This document shows positions 1-6,676 of a stretch of DNA of 11,731 nt, in pieces; within the stretch, counting starts at the first letter, position 1, and each line of letters opens with the position of its first letter. The DNA lies in the NCBI GenBank assembly GCA_900539605.1, contig UQCS01000043.1, positions 1 through 11,731 on the forward strand. Reading direction: 5' to 3'. The position numbers were made by a program, and so were the translations under genes. The notes beneath the pieces were generated by a model. That model worked only from the letters and a program-made list of their open reading frames with translations, did not search any database and was not told where the DNA came from. Source of the stretch: an uncultured Azospirillum sp. (lineage in GTDB: Bacteria > Pseudomonadota > Alphaproteobacteria > RF32 > CAG-239).

Positions 1-108
1 AATTTTATTTATTTTTTGCAAAATTTCTTATCAGCATTAGACCATAGCAAAAAAACGATCCTTTTTTTGATACACATTTACAAACCGATTTTTCTCGCTT
101 CACTTAAT

Positions 109-138
109 AAAAAACGTCCTGTTTCTAGGACGTTTTTT
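109..138 (-). terminator. Intrinsic terminator ending the tol operon
   Basis: A perfect 12-bp inverted repeat (109-120 with 127-138) encloses a 6-nt loop. The arms are A-rich outside and CGTCCT/AGGACG inside, so transcripts from either strand end in a run of U. It lies 31 bases past the last minus-strand gene, which makes it the natural end of the tolQ-to-170 transcription unit. The remaining bases 1-108 are AT-rich and show no supported gene. Confidence 0.85.
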
Positions 139-169
139 GTACCAACTGGCCAATCACTTTAAACAGAAT

Positions 170-901
170 CTACTCTTCTGCTTTTACTTCTGCTTCCACT
201 CCATTTTCCGACTCTGTATCGCCATAACTAACTTCAATACTCATCGGCCCCTGATTGCGACGCAGGCGGATTGCAAAATCAATAATGTCATCTCCCATGT
301 CAATTCCCCACGGCGAACTTGTCTTGTTTCCGCCGTGAAAAACCATTCCGCGTCGTCCCAGCGTATCTGTGGCAAAATCCGGTAACAGCCATACCCGGTA
401 ATCCCCCCAGATCGGATAACCGCCCGGCCACTCGCCGCGTCCAAAATACCCCTTAAACTTTTCCCATGCCGAGTTATCGTCATACCGTTGCATCTGCTTT
501 GCCGAGGCCCACCATCTTCCGGCCGGAATCCGGCTGTTTTCAATCGTCCGTTCCGCCTGAAAAATTTCAAATTGCCGATTCCAGTTATAATTCGGCATAT
601 AGGCAAAAACGGCAGCACTCAGCAACGGCAGCGCCGACAAAATCAACGATGTTTTGCGAAAACGCCGCCATCGCAACCATACCGAAACTGCCGGCAATAC
701 AGCCAAAAACAACAAATAGAAAATATTAAACCACAAATAAACCTTAGGATCGGCATACATCCATCCCCATTGCGGATATCCCCAGTAAACGAATTTATCC
801 CGCACATATTCCTGATAAAAACTATCGGCCACCATCGCCAGATAAATCAAATCAAACAAACAAAATGCAATAAAAAAAATGTTCATTGTCACTTTTTTCA
901 T
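170..901 (-). CDS. Membrane protein with degenerate L,D-transpeptidase-like (tlde1/DUF2778-type) domain
   Basis: This is a 243-aa protein. Hydrophobic segments lie at about residues 5-24, 54-78 and 86-101. A basic loop (RWRRFRK) after the second puts the C-terminal part in the periplasm. Residues 157-227 follow the pattern of small L,D-transpeptidase/tlde1-type domains: WPGGYPIWGDYRV, then a GRRGMVFHGG block with H189, then SSPWGIDMGDDI and an aliphatic strand. In active relatives the last block reads roughly SAGCID; here the expected catalytic cysteine position is G199, so the domain is probably not an active transpeptidase and may bind peptidoglycan or another partner. The tail is acidic. 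The start is secure: ATG overlaps the TGA of the upstream gene by 4 bases (ATGA), which suggests translational coupling. It is the last gene of the tol operon. The gene and operon place are firm; the family call rests on motif recall and is moderate. Confidence 0.8.
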   Translation of the reverse strand: MKKVTMNIFFIAFCLFDLIYLAMVADSFYQEYVRDKFVYWGYPQWGWMYADPKVYLWFNIFYLLFLAVLPAVSVWLRWRRFRKTSLILSALPLLSAAVFAYMPNYNWNRQFEIFQAERTIENSRIPAGRWWASAKQMQRYDDNSAWEKFKGYFGRGEWPGGYPIWGDYRVWLLPDFATDTLGRRGMVFHGGNKTSSPWGIDMGDDIIDFAIRLRRNQGPMSIEVSYGDTESENGVEAEVKAEE

Positions 902-1626
902 CCGTCAATCTCCAAGAAAAAATAGTCATAAGTTTTGGCAAAAATAACATTCAGATAAATCACCAGCGGCGACCCAGCCACGATCGACAGCCAATTTCCG
1001 ATTCCCAGTTGTTGCCCCACCCAGGTCAGCCCGACAAACAACAATTCGAACATCGCCAGCAAAAAGGCCATTTTCCAATAATTGCCCCGGGTTTTTGCAA
1101 AGGCCGATTTCATTGAACCGCTGCGCCCAATCAACGAACTGATCCACGCCATCATCGGACGGTAAAAAACCAACGGCGCCGCCAAAGTCATAATTACAAC
1201 CGTAATCCCGTCCACCACCCGGGTGTCTTCCATATACCGTTTCAAATACAGAGTATACTCATTTGCCCATTCCGAACCGATTCCGAAAAAAGGCGGAATC
1301 AGCGGCAACATCAAAAGCGCCGTCACCACAAAAAAAGTAAGTGCCAGCATTTTGGTCGACGGAACCAGTGTATAAAACAACTTAACAGTGGCAAGGTAAG
1401 GCTTGCGTTTAAAATAAAAACGAAAAAAGAAACACCAAAAAAGATAATACCCGACCAGCCAAGGCAGAAAAAACACGTCATGCCAACCGTCAATCATTTC
1501 AAAACCGGCGATCAAAAACAGCATATGCACAACCGAAAACAACACCATATTCCGGCAATTTTCAAACATATAAGAAAAACTTTCCCGAAACAGCTCTTTC
1601 AACGGGATTACCTTAATATCGGCCAT
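898..1626 (-). CDS. Six-helix integral membrane protein of unknown function
   Basis: This 242-aa protein has about six hydrophobic segments, near residues 27-46, 52-72, 92-114, 140-160, 185-206 and 210-235. A short amphipathic N-terminus contains LKELFRESFSYMFENCRN. The stretch around residues 172-190 (SAFAKTRGNYWKMAF) recalls membrane proteins with a glycerophosphodiesterase-type membrane domain or YciC-like repeats, but no catalytic motif is visible and I do not assign a function. AAAGGA lies about 8 bases before the ATG. The gene starts 17 bases after tolA ends and overlaps the next gene by 4 bases, so it is translated as part of the tol operon. It takes the place where tolB is often found, so a role in envelope maintenance is a fair but unproven guess. 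Confidence 0.85.
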   Translation of the reverse strand: MADIKVIPLKELFRESFSYMFENCRNMVLFSVVHMLFLIAGFEMIDGWHDVFFLPWLVGYYLFWCFFFRFYFKRKPYLATVKLFYTLVPSTKMLALTFFVVTALLMLPLIPPFFGIGSEWANEYTLYLKRYMEDTRVVDGITVVIMTLAAPLVFYRPMMAWISSLIGRSGSMKSAFAKTRGNYWKMAFLLAMFELLFVGLTWVGQQLGIGNWLSIVAGSPLVIYLNVIFAKTYDYFFLEIDG

Positions 1627-1643
1627 AATTACTATCCTTTTGT

Positions 1644-2603
1644 TCAGTATACAGTATGATTAATCGGATTAAAACGCAAGCGCATAGTTTCCCATAGCTG
1701 ATACTTATCACCATATTTTTGCGCCAATATGGCGTAATAAGGTTCACAAATATAAACTGCCCGCTTGGCACTGTCCGCCACCGAACGGAAGTGAGCATCA
1801 TTATTATAGCGCGACTTGTCCACAATTTCCACCTGCCGCAGCGAACCATTCGGATTCAGGAAAGCCAAAATTTCAACGATCATTTCCTCAATGCCCATCG
1901 CCCCCGGGTCCAGGTTCCAGCATTGACGTAGCCGTGCGGCAATCGCATCGGTCTCCGAAATCGTCAGATCAGAGAAATATGACCCGGCTTTTCCTCCCTC
2001 AATCCCCATGTTCGCCACCTTCGTCCCCTTCTTAATCGAAGCGGTGGTGTCGCTTTCGTCCAAATTCTTTTCCAGCGCATTAACAGAATCCATCAGATTC
2101 TTCAAAGCACTGACTTGCGGTAGTTTCGGTTTATCGACCTTTTTCGGCTCCGGCTTTTTGGGTTGCGGCTTTGCTTTCGGCTTCGCCGGTTGCGGCGGAG
2201 TCGGACGCTTCGGTTCCGTTTTTTTATCCGGCAGTTTTGGCTTTGAAGGCTGCGGCGGCACTACAAAATCCTGCTTCGGCGGCAAGGGCGCTTCTTCGGC
2301 AGGCGCCGGTTCTTCTTCCGGCATTTCGGTCAGTTTTTTTTCTGCTGCCGGCTGAGATTTGGGTTCCGGTTTCGGCTGCGGCGCCGGGGGCACGTTTTTG
2401 GCCTTCGCCGGTTTGTCTTCATCGGCAATTTTGGCTTTAGCAGGCAAATTCGTCATTTCCGAAATTTTCACCTGTTCCAAATCCACCATAATCGGCACTT
2501 GATCCAACACCATGTCCCGACGCCAAAACAACGGCAAATCAACCACAAAAAGCAGAATTACCGCGGCATGGAGTGCAAGAGATTTATATAGAGCCGATTT
2601 CAT
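1644..2603 (-). CDS. tolA: Tol-Pal system protein TolA
   Basis: TolA is the inner-membrane protein that spans the periplasm and couples the TolQR motor to outer-membrane partners during cell division. The 319-aa product has the expected three parts. There is one N-terminal transmembrane helix (about residues 9-27, ALHAAVILLFVV). A long Pro/Lys/Glu/Ala-rich linker (about 55-165) carries many KP and PQP runs. A compact C-terminal domain (about 208-319) contains LRQCWNLDPGA, a LNPNGSL strand pair, and AVYICEPYY. The cysteines in RQCW and YICEPY are the pair usually seen in this domain and could form a disulfide. The product is shorter than the E. coli protein, and the linker is proline-rich rather than purely helical, as is common in alphaproteobacteria. 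The gene begins 3 bases after the tolR stop codon and ends 17 bases before the next operon member. Confidence 0.95.
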   Translation of the reverse strand: MKSALYKSLALHAAVILLFVVDLPLFWRRDMVLDQVPIMVDLEQVKISEMTNLPAKAKIADEDKPAKAKNVPPAPQPKPEPKSQPAAEKKLTEMPEEEPAPAEEAPLPPKQDFVVPPQPSKPKLPDKKTEPKRPTPPQPAKPKAKPQPKKPEPKKVDKPKLPQVSALKNLMDSVNALEKNLDESDTTASIKKGTKVANMGIEGGKAGSYFSDLTISETDAIAARLRQCWNLDPGAMGIEEMIVEILAFLNPNGSLRQVEIVDKSRYNNDAHFRSVADSAKRAVYICEPYYAILAQKYGDKYQLWETMRLRFNPINHTVY

Positions 2604-2606
2604 TTT

Positions 2607-3056
2607 CTATTTCTTCTTTACCGTCCGCTGAGGTTCGGGATCGGTTTTCAATCCCACTTTTTCAAATCCGGCATTTTTAAGCATCGCCATCAATCCGATC
2701 ACCCGCCCGTACTGAGCGTCGGTATCGCCGGAAATAACGACGTTGATTTCCGGATTTGCTTCCCGCACCGCCGTTACTTTGGCCACAATTCTATCCGCCG
2801 GAATTTCTTCCGTACCGATATAATAATAGCCTTCACTGTCTACACTGATATTCAGTGAAGTTTCTTTTCCGGTCAAATTACGCCCGCCCACTTTCGGCAA
2901 ATTCAATGCAATCCCCGAAGTCATCAGCGGCGCCGCCACCATAAACACGACCAGCAACACCATCATCACATCCATCAGGTTGGTAATGTTAATCTCGGCA
3001 TTGCGACGTTTGGAACGCCGGACCCTTTTATGATCGGACGAAACAAAATATACCAT
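2607..3056 (-). CDS. tolR: Tol-Pal system protein TolR (ExbD family)
   Basis: TolR forms the proton-powered inner-membrane motor with TolQ and acts on TolA. The 149-aa product begins with a basic cytoplasmic segment (HKRVRRSKRRNAE). It continues with the ExbD/TolR transmembrane signature INITNLMDVMMVLLVVFMVAAP, in which D29 is the essential proton-carrying aspartate. The periplasmic domain follows (about residues 50-140: LNLPKVGG, then a LNISVDSEGYYYIG beta hairpin and VVISGDTDAQYGRVIGLMAMLKNAG). The usual proline two residues before the LxD motif is asparagine here (TNL rather than TPL), a mild oddity. The C-terminal tail is lysine-rich. The ATG shares one base with the tolQ stop (TAATG), so the two are translationally coupled. 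Confidence 0.96.
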   Translation of the reverse strand: MVYFVSSDHKRVRRSKRRNAEINITNLMDVMMVLLVVFMVAAPLMTSGIALNLPKVGGRNLTGKETSLNISVDSEGYYYIGTEEIPADRIVAKVTAVREANPEINVVISGDTDAQYGRVIGLMAMLKNAGFEKVGLKTDPEPQRTVKKK

Positions 3057-3793
3057 TATTCACCTGCCATATCTGCTTTAATCGCCGTATCGTCGATTTC
3101 CCGTGATAAAATACTCGAAAATTCAGCCATAAAATTCTCCAACCGGTTGGCATAACGATCAATATCCGAAGAAATCTTATTATAAGCCACCACCGCCGGA
3201 ATAGCGGCAATCAGTCCGAAAGCGGTTGTAAACAGCGCTTCGGCAATACCGGGGGCAATCGCCGACAACGAATTGCTCTGCGTTACCGCAATTGCATTAA
3301 AGCTGTTGATAATTCCCCAAACAGTCCCAAACAGACCGACCAACGGCGCAACCGATCCGGTCGAAGCCAAAAATCCCATCCGGGTGTCCAACTCGTCCAG
3401 TTCCTTATCCATCGAAACCGTCATTGCCTTCTCAATCCGCTGTTGCAGTGAAACGCCCCGCAATCCGCGATCGGTTTTCGATTTCAAAATATTTGTCCTT
3501 TTCCATTCCCGCATGGCAGCAACAAACATCGCCGACATCGGATCCGACGGGCGATTGCCGATACTGTCATACAAACGGTCAAGCGAGCCGCCCGACCAAA
3601 ACTTGGATTCAAAACTGCGCGAACGCTGCTTAACTTCACGCAAAGCTCTCACTTTTTCGATGATAATCGCCCACGACCAAACCGAAGCCGCAATCAGCCC
3701 GATCATAACAACCTTGGTGACGGTGTCCGAGCTCCATACCATATCCCACATCGACATCGGACTGGCTGCGTCTGCTAAATTCTGCGTATCCAT
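3056..3793 (-). CDS. tolQ: Tol-Pal system protein TolQ (MotA/TolQ/ExbB family)
   Basis: TolQ is the multimeric inner-membrane channel subunit of the Tol motor. The 245-aa product has a first transmembrane helix at about residues 25-46 and a cytoplasmic loop with KQRSRSFESKFWSGG. Two packed helices close the protein: GFLASTGSVAPLVGLFGTVWGI (about 140-162) and APGIAEALFTTAFGLIAAIPAVVAYN (about 180-205). Small and polar residues, including a Thr pair in the last helix, line the proton path with the TolR aspartate. The start is supported by GAGGT (3799-3803) about 5 bases before the ATG. It is the first gene of the five-gene tol operon. About 180 bp separate it from the divergent gene at 3977. 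Confidence 0.97.
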   Translation of the reverse strand: MDTQNLADAASPMSMWDMVWSSDTVTKVVMIGLIAASVWSWAIIIEKVRALREVKQRSRSFESKFWSGGSLDRLYDSIGNRPSDPMSAMFVAAMREWKRTNILKSKTDRGLRGVSLQQRIEKAMTVSMDKELDELDTRMGFLASTGSVAPLVGLFGTVWGIINSFNAIAVTQSNSLSAIAPGIAEALFTTAFGLIAAIPAVVAYNKISSDIDRYANRLENFMAEFSSILSREIDDTAIKADMAGE

Positions 3794-3798
3794 TTTCT

Positions 3799-3803
3799 AC
3801 CTC
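3799..3803 (-). promoter_or_regulatory. tolQ ribosome binding site
   Basis: Read on the minus strand this is GAGGT, 5 bases before the ATG at 3793. It fixes the tolQ start. Confidence 0.7.
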
Positions 3804-3855
3804 ATTTCAACAATTAAATTCAGGTGCCCGGCAAAAGCGCCTACCTTTTGGCAGA

Positions 3856-3883
3856 AAAATAACATAAAATCATAAACAATCAA
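3856..3883 (-). promoter_or_regulatory. Possible tol operon promoter (weak)
   Basis: Read on the minus strand, TTGATT (3878-3883) and TATTTT (3856-3861) are separated by 16 bases, about 60 bp upstream of the tolQ start. This is the best match I found in the tolQ upstream region. AT-rich DNA gives chance matches easily, so it is only a candidate. Confidence 0.3.
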
Positions 3884-3911
3884 TTAACCCCTTTCTTTTT
3901 TTACAAAAAAA

Positions 3912-3939
3912 TTGACTGTCTGCAGGATCCGATTATAAT
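3912..3939 (+). promoter_or_regulatory. Strong sigma-70-type promoter of the gene at 3977
   Basis: TTGACT (3912-3917) and a perfect TATAAT (3934-3939) are separated by 16 bases. Transcription would start near 3946, about 30 bases before the ATG at 3977. The -10 sits in a self-complementary ATTATAAT, so a minus-strand -10 is also present, but no -35 matches it on that strand. A near-consensus promoter on a broken gene argues that the gene was active recently or that the breaks are sequence errors. Confidence 0.75.
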
Positions 3940-3976
3940 GCAGCCGATTTAAAATTATTAACACTATTAAATTAAC

Positions 3977-4567
3977 ATGCATAAAAAAGCTCTTGTTTTA
4001 CCTGTCCGCGGTCTGTTTGTCCGCTTTGCTTTTTGTGTGCGGCAAAGTAGATACCTCATGCGAATTAATCGATTCGGCTCCAACCTGCAGTGTTACAACC
4101 GACAAAAACATTCCCCTGATCCGCAAAGATACGGCAACCGCCTATATCCTTACCTCAACTGCAGACCTGTTTGTTCCGACAAACAGCCTGATCTGCCGTA
4201 ATCTTCTTTCAGACAGCTGTCAGATTTACATCTATCACTGTAAAAACGGCTTGGCTGCCAGTCAAATCAACATTGATGATGCCCGTGCCATCCGAAGTTT
4301 TCTGCGTTCAAGCCACTATTCTGCTTCCGAAATTGCCGGTCGTTTCAGCAAATTTATATCTATCGCTATCAAGATATCTTTTTTGCTTCGGAGTATAAAT
4401 TTTCTCCGGCAACGTTGAGCTACGCGGAAACCATTCCCAAAACCTGGGGCATTTACCTGGCTTGTTGGCTGATTTCAGCCTCCCTCGGCGGCCTGTCATC
4501 ATGTTTTCCGCATCGGCAATGGTACAAAAAACGCAAGAATCAAACCACGCCGCCGACAGCATCCTAA
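3977..4567 (+). pseudogene. Secreted/membrane protein gene with two compensating frameshifts
   Basis: The protein can only be read by changing frame twice. ATG at 3977 starts with MHKK. In the A6 run at 3983-3988 a +1 shift is needed to enter the frame reading LLFYLSAVCLSALLFVCG, a clear signal-peptide-like segment. That frame continues as a Cys-containing extracytoplasmic domain (CELIDSAPTC, then SLICRNLLSDSCQIYIYHC) to about 4355. A -1 shift there enters IYRYQDIFFASEYKFSP, a hydrophobic helix (GIYLACWLISASLGGL), the basic tail WYKKRKN, and the stop TAA at 4565-4567. The final frame equals that of the ATG. A full product would be about 196 aa with a signal or anchor at one end and a transmembrane helix at the other. 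No family is recognised. It is flanked by a strong promoter and a strong terminator and lies divergent to tolQ. No good Shine-Dalgarno precedes the ATG. It may be a pseudogene, or intact with two indel errors in the assembly. Confidence 0.6.
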
Positions 4568-4603
4568 CATGCTCAGCCGAAAACGTTTCTTTTCTTACCT
4601 GAC

Positions 4604-4640
4604 AAAAAAAGCTCTGTTCACAAAGAACAGAGCTTTTTTT
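4604..4640. terminator. Bidirectional intrinsic terminator between convergent genes
   Basis: A perfect 16-bp inverted repeat (4604-4619 with 4625-4640) has a 5-nt loop. The core is GCTCTGTTC/GAACAGAGC, flanked by A7 and T7, so it gives a U-tailed hairpin on both strands. It serves the plus-strand gene ending at 4567 and the minus-strand gene ending at 4708. Confidence 0.9.
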
Positions 4641-4707
4641 AATCCGATAAGACAACCGCCGCCGTTTTTTCAACTAAAAAAAATCGGTCAGCAACCGCTT
4701 ATCAAAA

Positions 4708-5052
4708 TCAGATCTGATCGCGCAGCTTGGCAATAACTTTCTCTGCCGACAGCGGACAACGGGTCAAAATCCCTATATCTCGGAACATACGTCCCTCGTC
4801 ACTGTCGTAGTACTCGGCCAGTTCATTGTAATCATCAGCGATGACTACATAACCTTCTTCACAGAACGATACCTTCATATACCGCCCATAAACATAATCT
4901 AAAAATTCATACTTAGCCAGAAGCGCTGCTTCTTCCATCGACATCGGTCCGGGAACATATTGCAATACGCCCATCCGAAGAGGAATCGAGTTGTCATAAA
5001 GCGCTTTGATTACGGCCGCTTTTTCCAAGCCATCAATGTTAATTTTAATCAT
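4708..5052 (-). CDS. Uncharacterised small conserved-looking protein, 114 aa
   Basis: This small acidic soluble protein has no signal or membrane segment. Visible blocks are AVIKALYDNSIPLRMGVLQYVPGPMSMEEAALLA, FLDYVYGRYMKVSF, and a tyrosine/acid-rich YNELAEYYDSDEG. The pattern of an ALYN-like helix, then a G-x-L-x-Y strand, a MSMEEA helix start, then DYxxGRxMKV, recalls a small family I have seen in phage and gut-bacterial genomes; its function is unknown to me and the link is from memory. The gene has its own near-consensus promoter (5101-5128), so it is not simply the tail of the ruvAB-ybgC unit. Only a weak ribosome site precedes the ATG. It ends just before a shared strong terminator. It could be a small phage-derived or regulatory protein. 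Confidence 0.75.
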   Translation of the reverse strand: MIKINIDGLEKAAVIKALYDNSIPLRMGVLQYVPGPMSMEEAALLAKYEFLDYVYGRYMKVSFCEEGYVVIADDYNELAEYYDSDEGRMFRDIGILTRCPLSAEKVIAKLRDQI

Positions 5053-5100
5053 TTCTGCTATTATTTTTAGTAATTCAACATAATACTTATCAGTACGCTT

Positions 5101-5128
5101 ATTGTATAATTTTTCTCCATTTTGTCAA
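5101..5128 (-). promoter_or_regulatory. Near-consensus sigma-70 promoter of the 114-aa gene
   Basis: Read on the minus strand, a perfect TTGACA (5123-5128) is followed after 16 bases by TACAAT (5101-5106). Transcription would start near 5094, giving a leader of about 42 bases. Just downstream, ACTTATCAGT (around 5086-5095) is an imperfect inverted repeat that could be an operator, though it is too short to claim. The gap 5053-5163 holds nothing else that I can support. Confidence 0.75.
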
Positions 5129-5163
5129 CTTAAAAACGATTTCACCGGCTCTTCTTGATAAAA

Positions 5164-5592
5164 CTATCTTTTTTGCAGCATTTCGGCAGGGATCCGGGTC
5201 GGGCGCATCCGCTCAAAATCAAAATATACGGCAGTCACTTTTATCTCCGTCAACAATTCTTCGCCACGACGGATTTCCTGACGAATTTCCACCGAAGCGC
5301 CTTTCACTTCAACAACATCACAACTCACTGACAAAAGGTCTCCCAAATACGCCGACTTCAAATATTCCGCCGCTGCCCGCCGAACGATAAAGCCTTTTTT
5401 TTCTCGGGTCGGTTCATCAACTCTCCCTTCGCCCAGCGCTCGCAAAAACTCGGTTCGTGCCCGCTCGGCAAATTTGAGATAGTTGGCATAATACACAATG
5501 CCGCCGGCATCGGTGTCTTCATAATAAATCCGCACCGGAAAATAAAATTTACTTCCTTCAAACAAACCTTGCGGTGCTTTCACTTCTGTCAT
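5164..5592 (-). CDS. ybgC: YbgC-type acyl-CoA thioesterase (tol-pal system associated)
   Basis: This is a hotdog-fold thioesterase, usually the first gene of tol-pal clusters, thought to hydrolyse acyl-CoA or acyl-ACP linked to phospholipid metabolism. The 142-aa product has the family signature at residues 23-48: VRIYYEDTDAGGIVYYANYLKFAERARTEFLR in overlapping blocks, with the catalytic aspartate in EDTDAGG. Further conserved blocks are GFIVRRAAAEYLKSAYLGD and a C-terminal RMRPTRIP. I start at the ATG at 5592 because AAGGAG lies 6 bases upstream (5599-5604). A longer frame reaches back to 5646 inside ruvB, but its start has no ribosome site. The gene begins 16 bases after the ruvB stop. Here it is split from tolQ by two other genes, whereas in many relatives they are adjacent. 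Confidence 0.93.
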   Translation of the reverse strand: MTEVKAPQGLFEGSKFYFPVRIYYEDTDAGGIVYYANYLKFAERARTEFLRALGEGRVDEPTREKKGFIVRRAAAEYLKSAYLGDLLSVSCDVVEVKGASVEIRQEIRRGEELLTEIKVTAVYFDFERMRPTRIPAEMLQKR

Positions 5593-5598
5593 TCTCAA

Positions 5599-5604
5599 CT
5601 CCTT
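5599..5604 (-). promoter_or_regulatory. ybgC ribosome binding site
   Basis: Read on the minus strand this is AAGGAG, 6 bases before ATG 5592 and overlapping the end region of ruvB. It decides the start in favour of 5592 over the upstream in-frame codon at 5646. Confidence 0.8.
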
Positions 5605-5608
5605 CCTG

Positions 5609-6673
5609 CTATTCCGGTTGTATTTCAAACAAATCATCCTGCTCATTATACAAACGCACGTTTTTCTGCATTTTCGGCACCCCCAAATATTCGCAACCGA
5701 TATCCGTAATTACCCGGCCGCGCGGCGTCCGCTGCAAAAAACCGAGTTTAAGCAAAAACGGTTCAACCACTTCCTCAATGGTGTCTCTCTCTTCCGACAA
5801 TGCCGCCGCCAACGTATCGGCGCCGACCGGACCGCCGCCATAATTACGGGCAATGCAGTTCAAATAACGTTTATCAAACGCATCCAGCCCGAATTTATCC
5901 ACATTCAGCCGACATAACGCGCTGTCTGCAATGGCGGCGTCAATGCTTCCTGCCGAAGCCATCGCGCCAAAATCCCGCACCCGGCGCAGCAATCTCCCCG
6001 CCACCCGGGGCGTTCCACGCGAACGACGGGCAATTTCATGAGCGCCGGCAGCCGACATCGGCACATTCAACAGCCGGGCTCCGCGCAAAACGATTTTTTC
6101 CAAATCTTCCGGCGAATAAAATTCCAACCGCAGCGGAATCCCGAACCGTTCGCGCAACGGTGTCGACAAAAGTCCCGAACGGGTCGTTGCCCCCACCAGC
6201 GTAAACGGTTGCAAATCAATTTTGACCGACCGTGCCGACGGTCCTTCACCGATTATCAAGTCCAGCTGAAAATCTTCCATTGCCGAATACAGCACTTCTT
6301 CAATCGCCGGATTCAAACGATGAATTTCATCAATAAACAAAACGTCATTGGCTTCGAGATTAGTCAAAATTGCCGCCAAATCGCCCGATTTGGAAATCAT
6401 CGGCGCCGAAGTCGCCTTAAAATTAACATCAAGTTCCTTGGCAATAATCGATGCCAAAGTGGTTTTCCCCAATCCGGGAGGACCAAACAACAGAACATGA
6501 TCCAACGCTTCACGGCGCATTTTCGCTGCTTCGATAAAAATTTTGAGATTTTCGCATACTTGGCGTTGGCCGACAAATTCCGACAATGCCGACGGCCGAA
6601 GATTTACCGGCGCTCCTGCCGTTACCGTTTCATCTTCCGGCAGCTGATGCGGTGTTACAATTCTTTCTTCCAT
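5609..6673 (-). CDS. ruvB: Holliday junction branch migration ATPase RuvB
   Basis: RuvB is the hexameric AAA+ motor that, with RuvA, drives branch migration of Holliday junctions in recombinational repair. The 354-aa product carries LRPSALSEFVGQ at the N-terminus, Walker A GPPGLGKTT (residues 64-72), Walker B LFIDEIH (112-118), and the sensor-1/arginine-finger region GATTRSGLLSTPLRERFGI. It ends in a DNA-binding winged helix (RNYGGGPVGADTLAAALSEE, VEPFLLKLGFLQRTPRGR). Length and motifs are normal. ruvA ends at 6677 (TAA), so the genes almost touch. A TTG at 6676 directly after the ruvA stop could also start the protein; ATG at 6673 is preferred because AAGGAAG lies about 8 bases before it, inside the end of ruvA. 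Confidence 0.98.
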   Translation of the reverse strand: MEERIVTPHQLPEDETVTAGAPVNLRPSALSEFVGQRQVCENLKIFIEAAKMRREALDHVLLFGPPGLGKTTLASIIAKELDVNFKATSAPMISKSGDLAAILTNLEANDVLFIDEIHRLNPAIEEVLYSAMEDFQLDLIIGEGPSARSVKIDLQPFTLVGATTRSGLLSTPLRERFGIPLRLEFYSPEDLEKIVLRGARLLNVPMSAAGAHEIARRSRGTPRVAGRLLRRVRDFGAMASAGSIDAAIADSALCRLNVDKFGLDAFDKRYLNCIARNYGGGPVGADTLAAALSEERDTIEEVVEPFLLKLGFLQRTPRGRVITDIGCEYLGVPKMQKNVRLYNEQDDLFEIQPE

Positions 6674-6676
6674 CAA

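Noticed and set aside
1..108. Hairpin-like A7/T7 pairing around 51-68
   Set aside because: It is an A/T-only pairing without a GC core in AT-rich DNA; chance is the simpler explanation.
4345..4360. Programmed -1 ribosomal frameshift in the broken gene at 3977-4567
   Set aside because: AAATTTA is present but out of register: the zero-frame codons are AAA TTT, not the required X XXY YYZ arrangement. No downstream stimulatory stem is apparent.
5593..5646. Longer ybgC start at 5646 overlapping ruvB
   Set aside because: The extra 18 residues do not look like the family N-terminus, and the ATG at 5592 has AAGGAG at ideal spacing.
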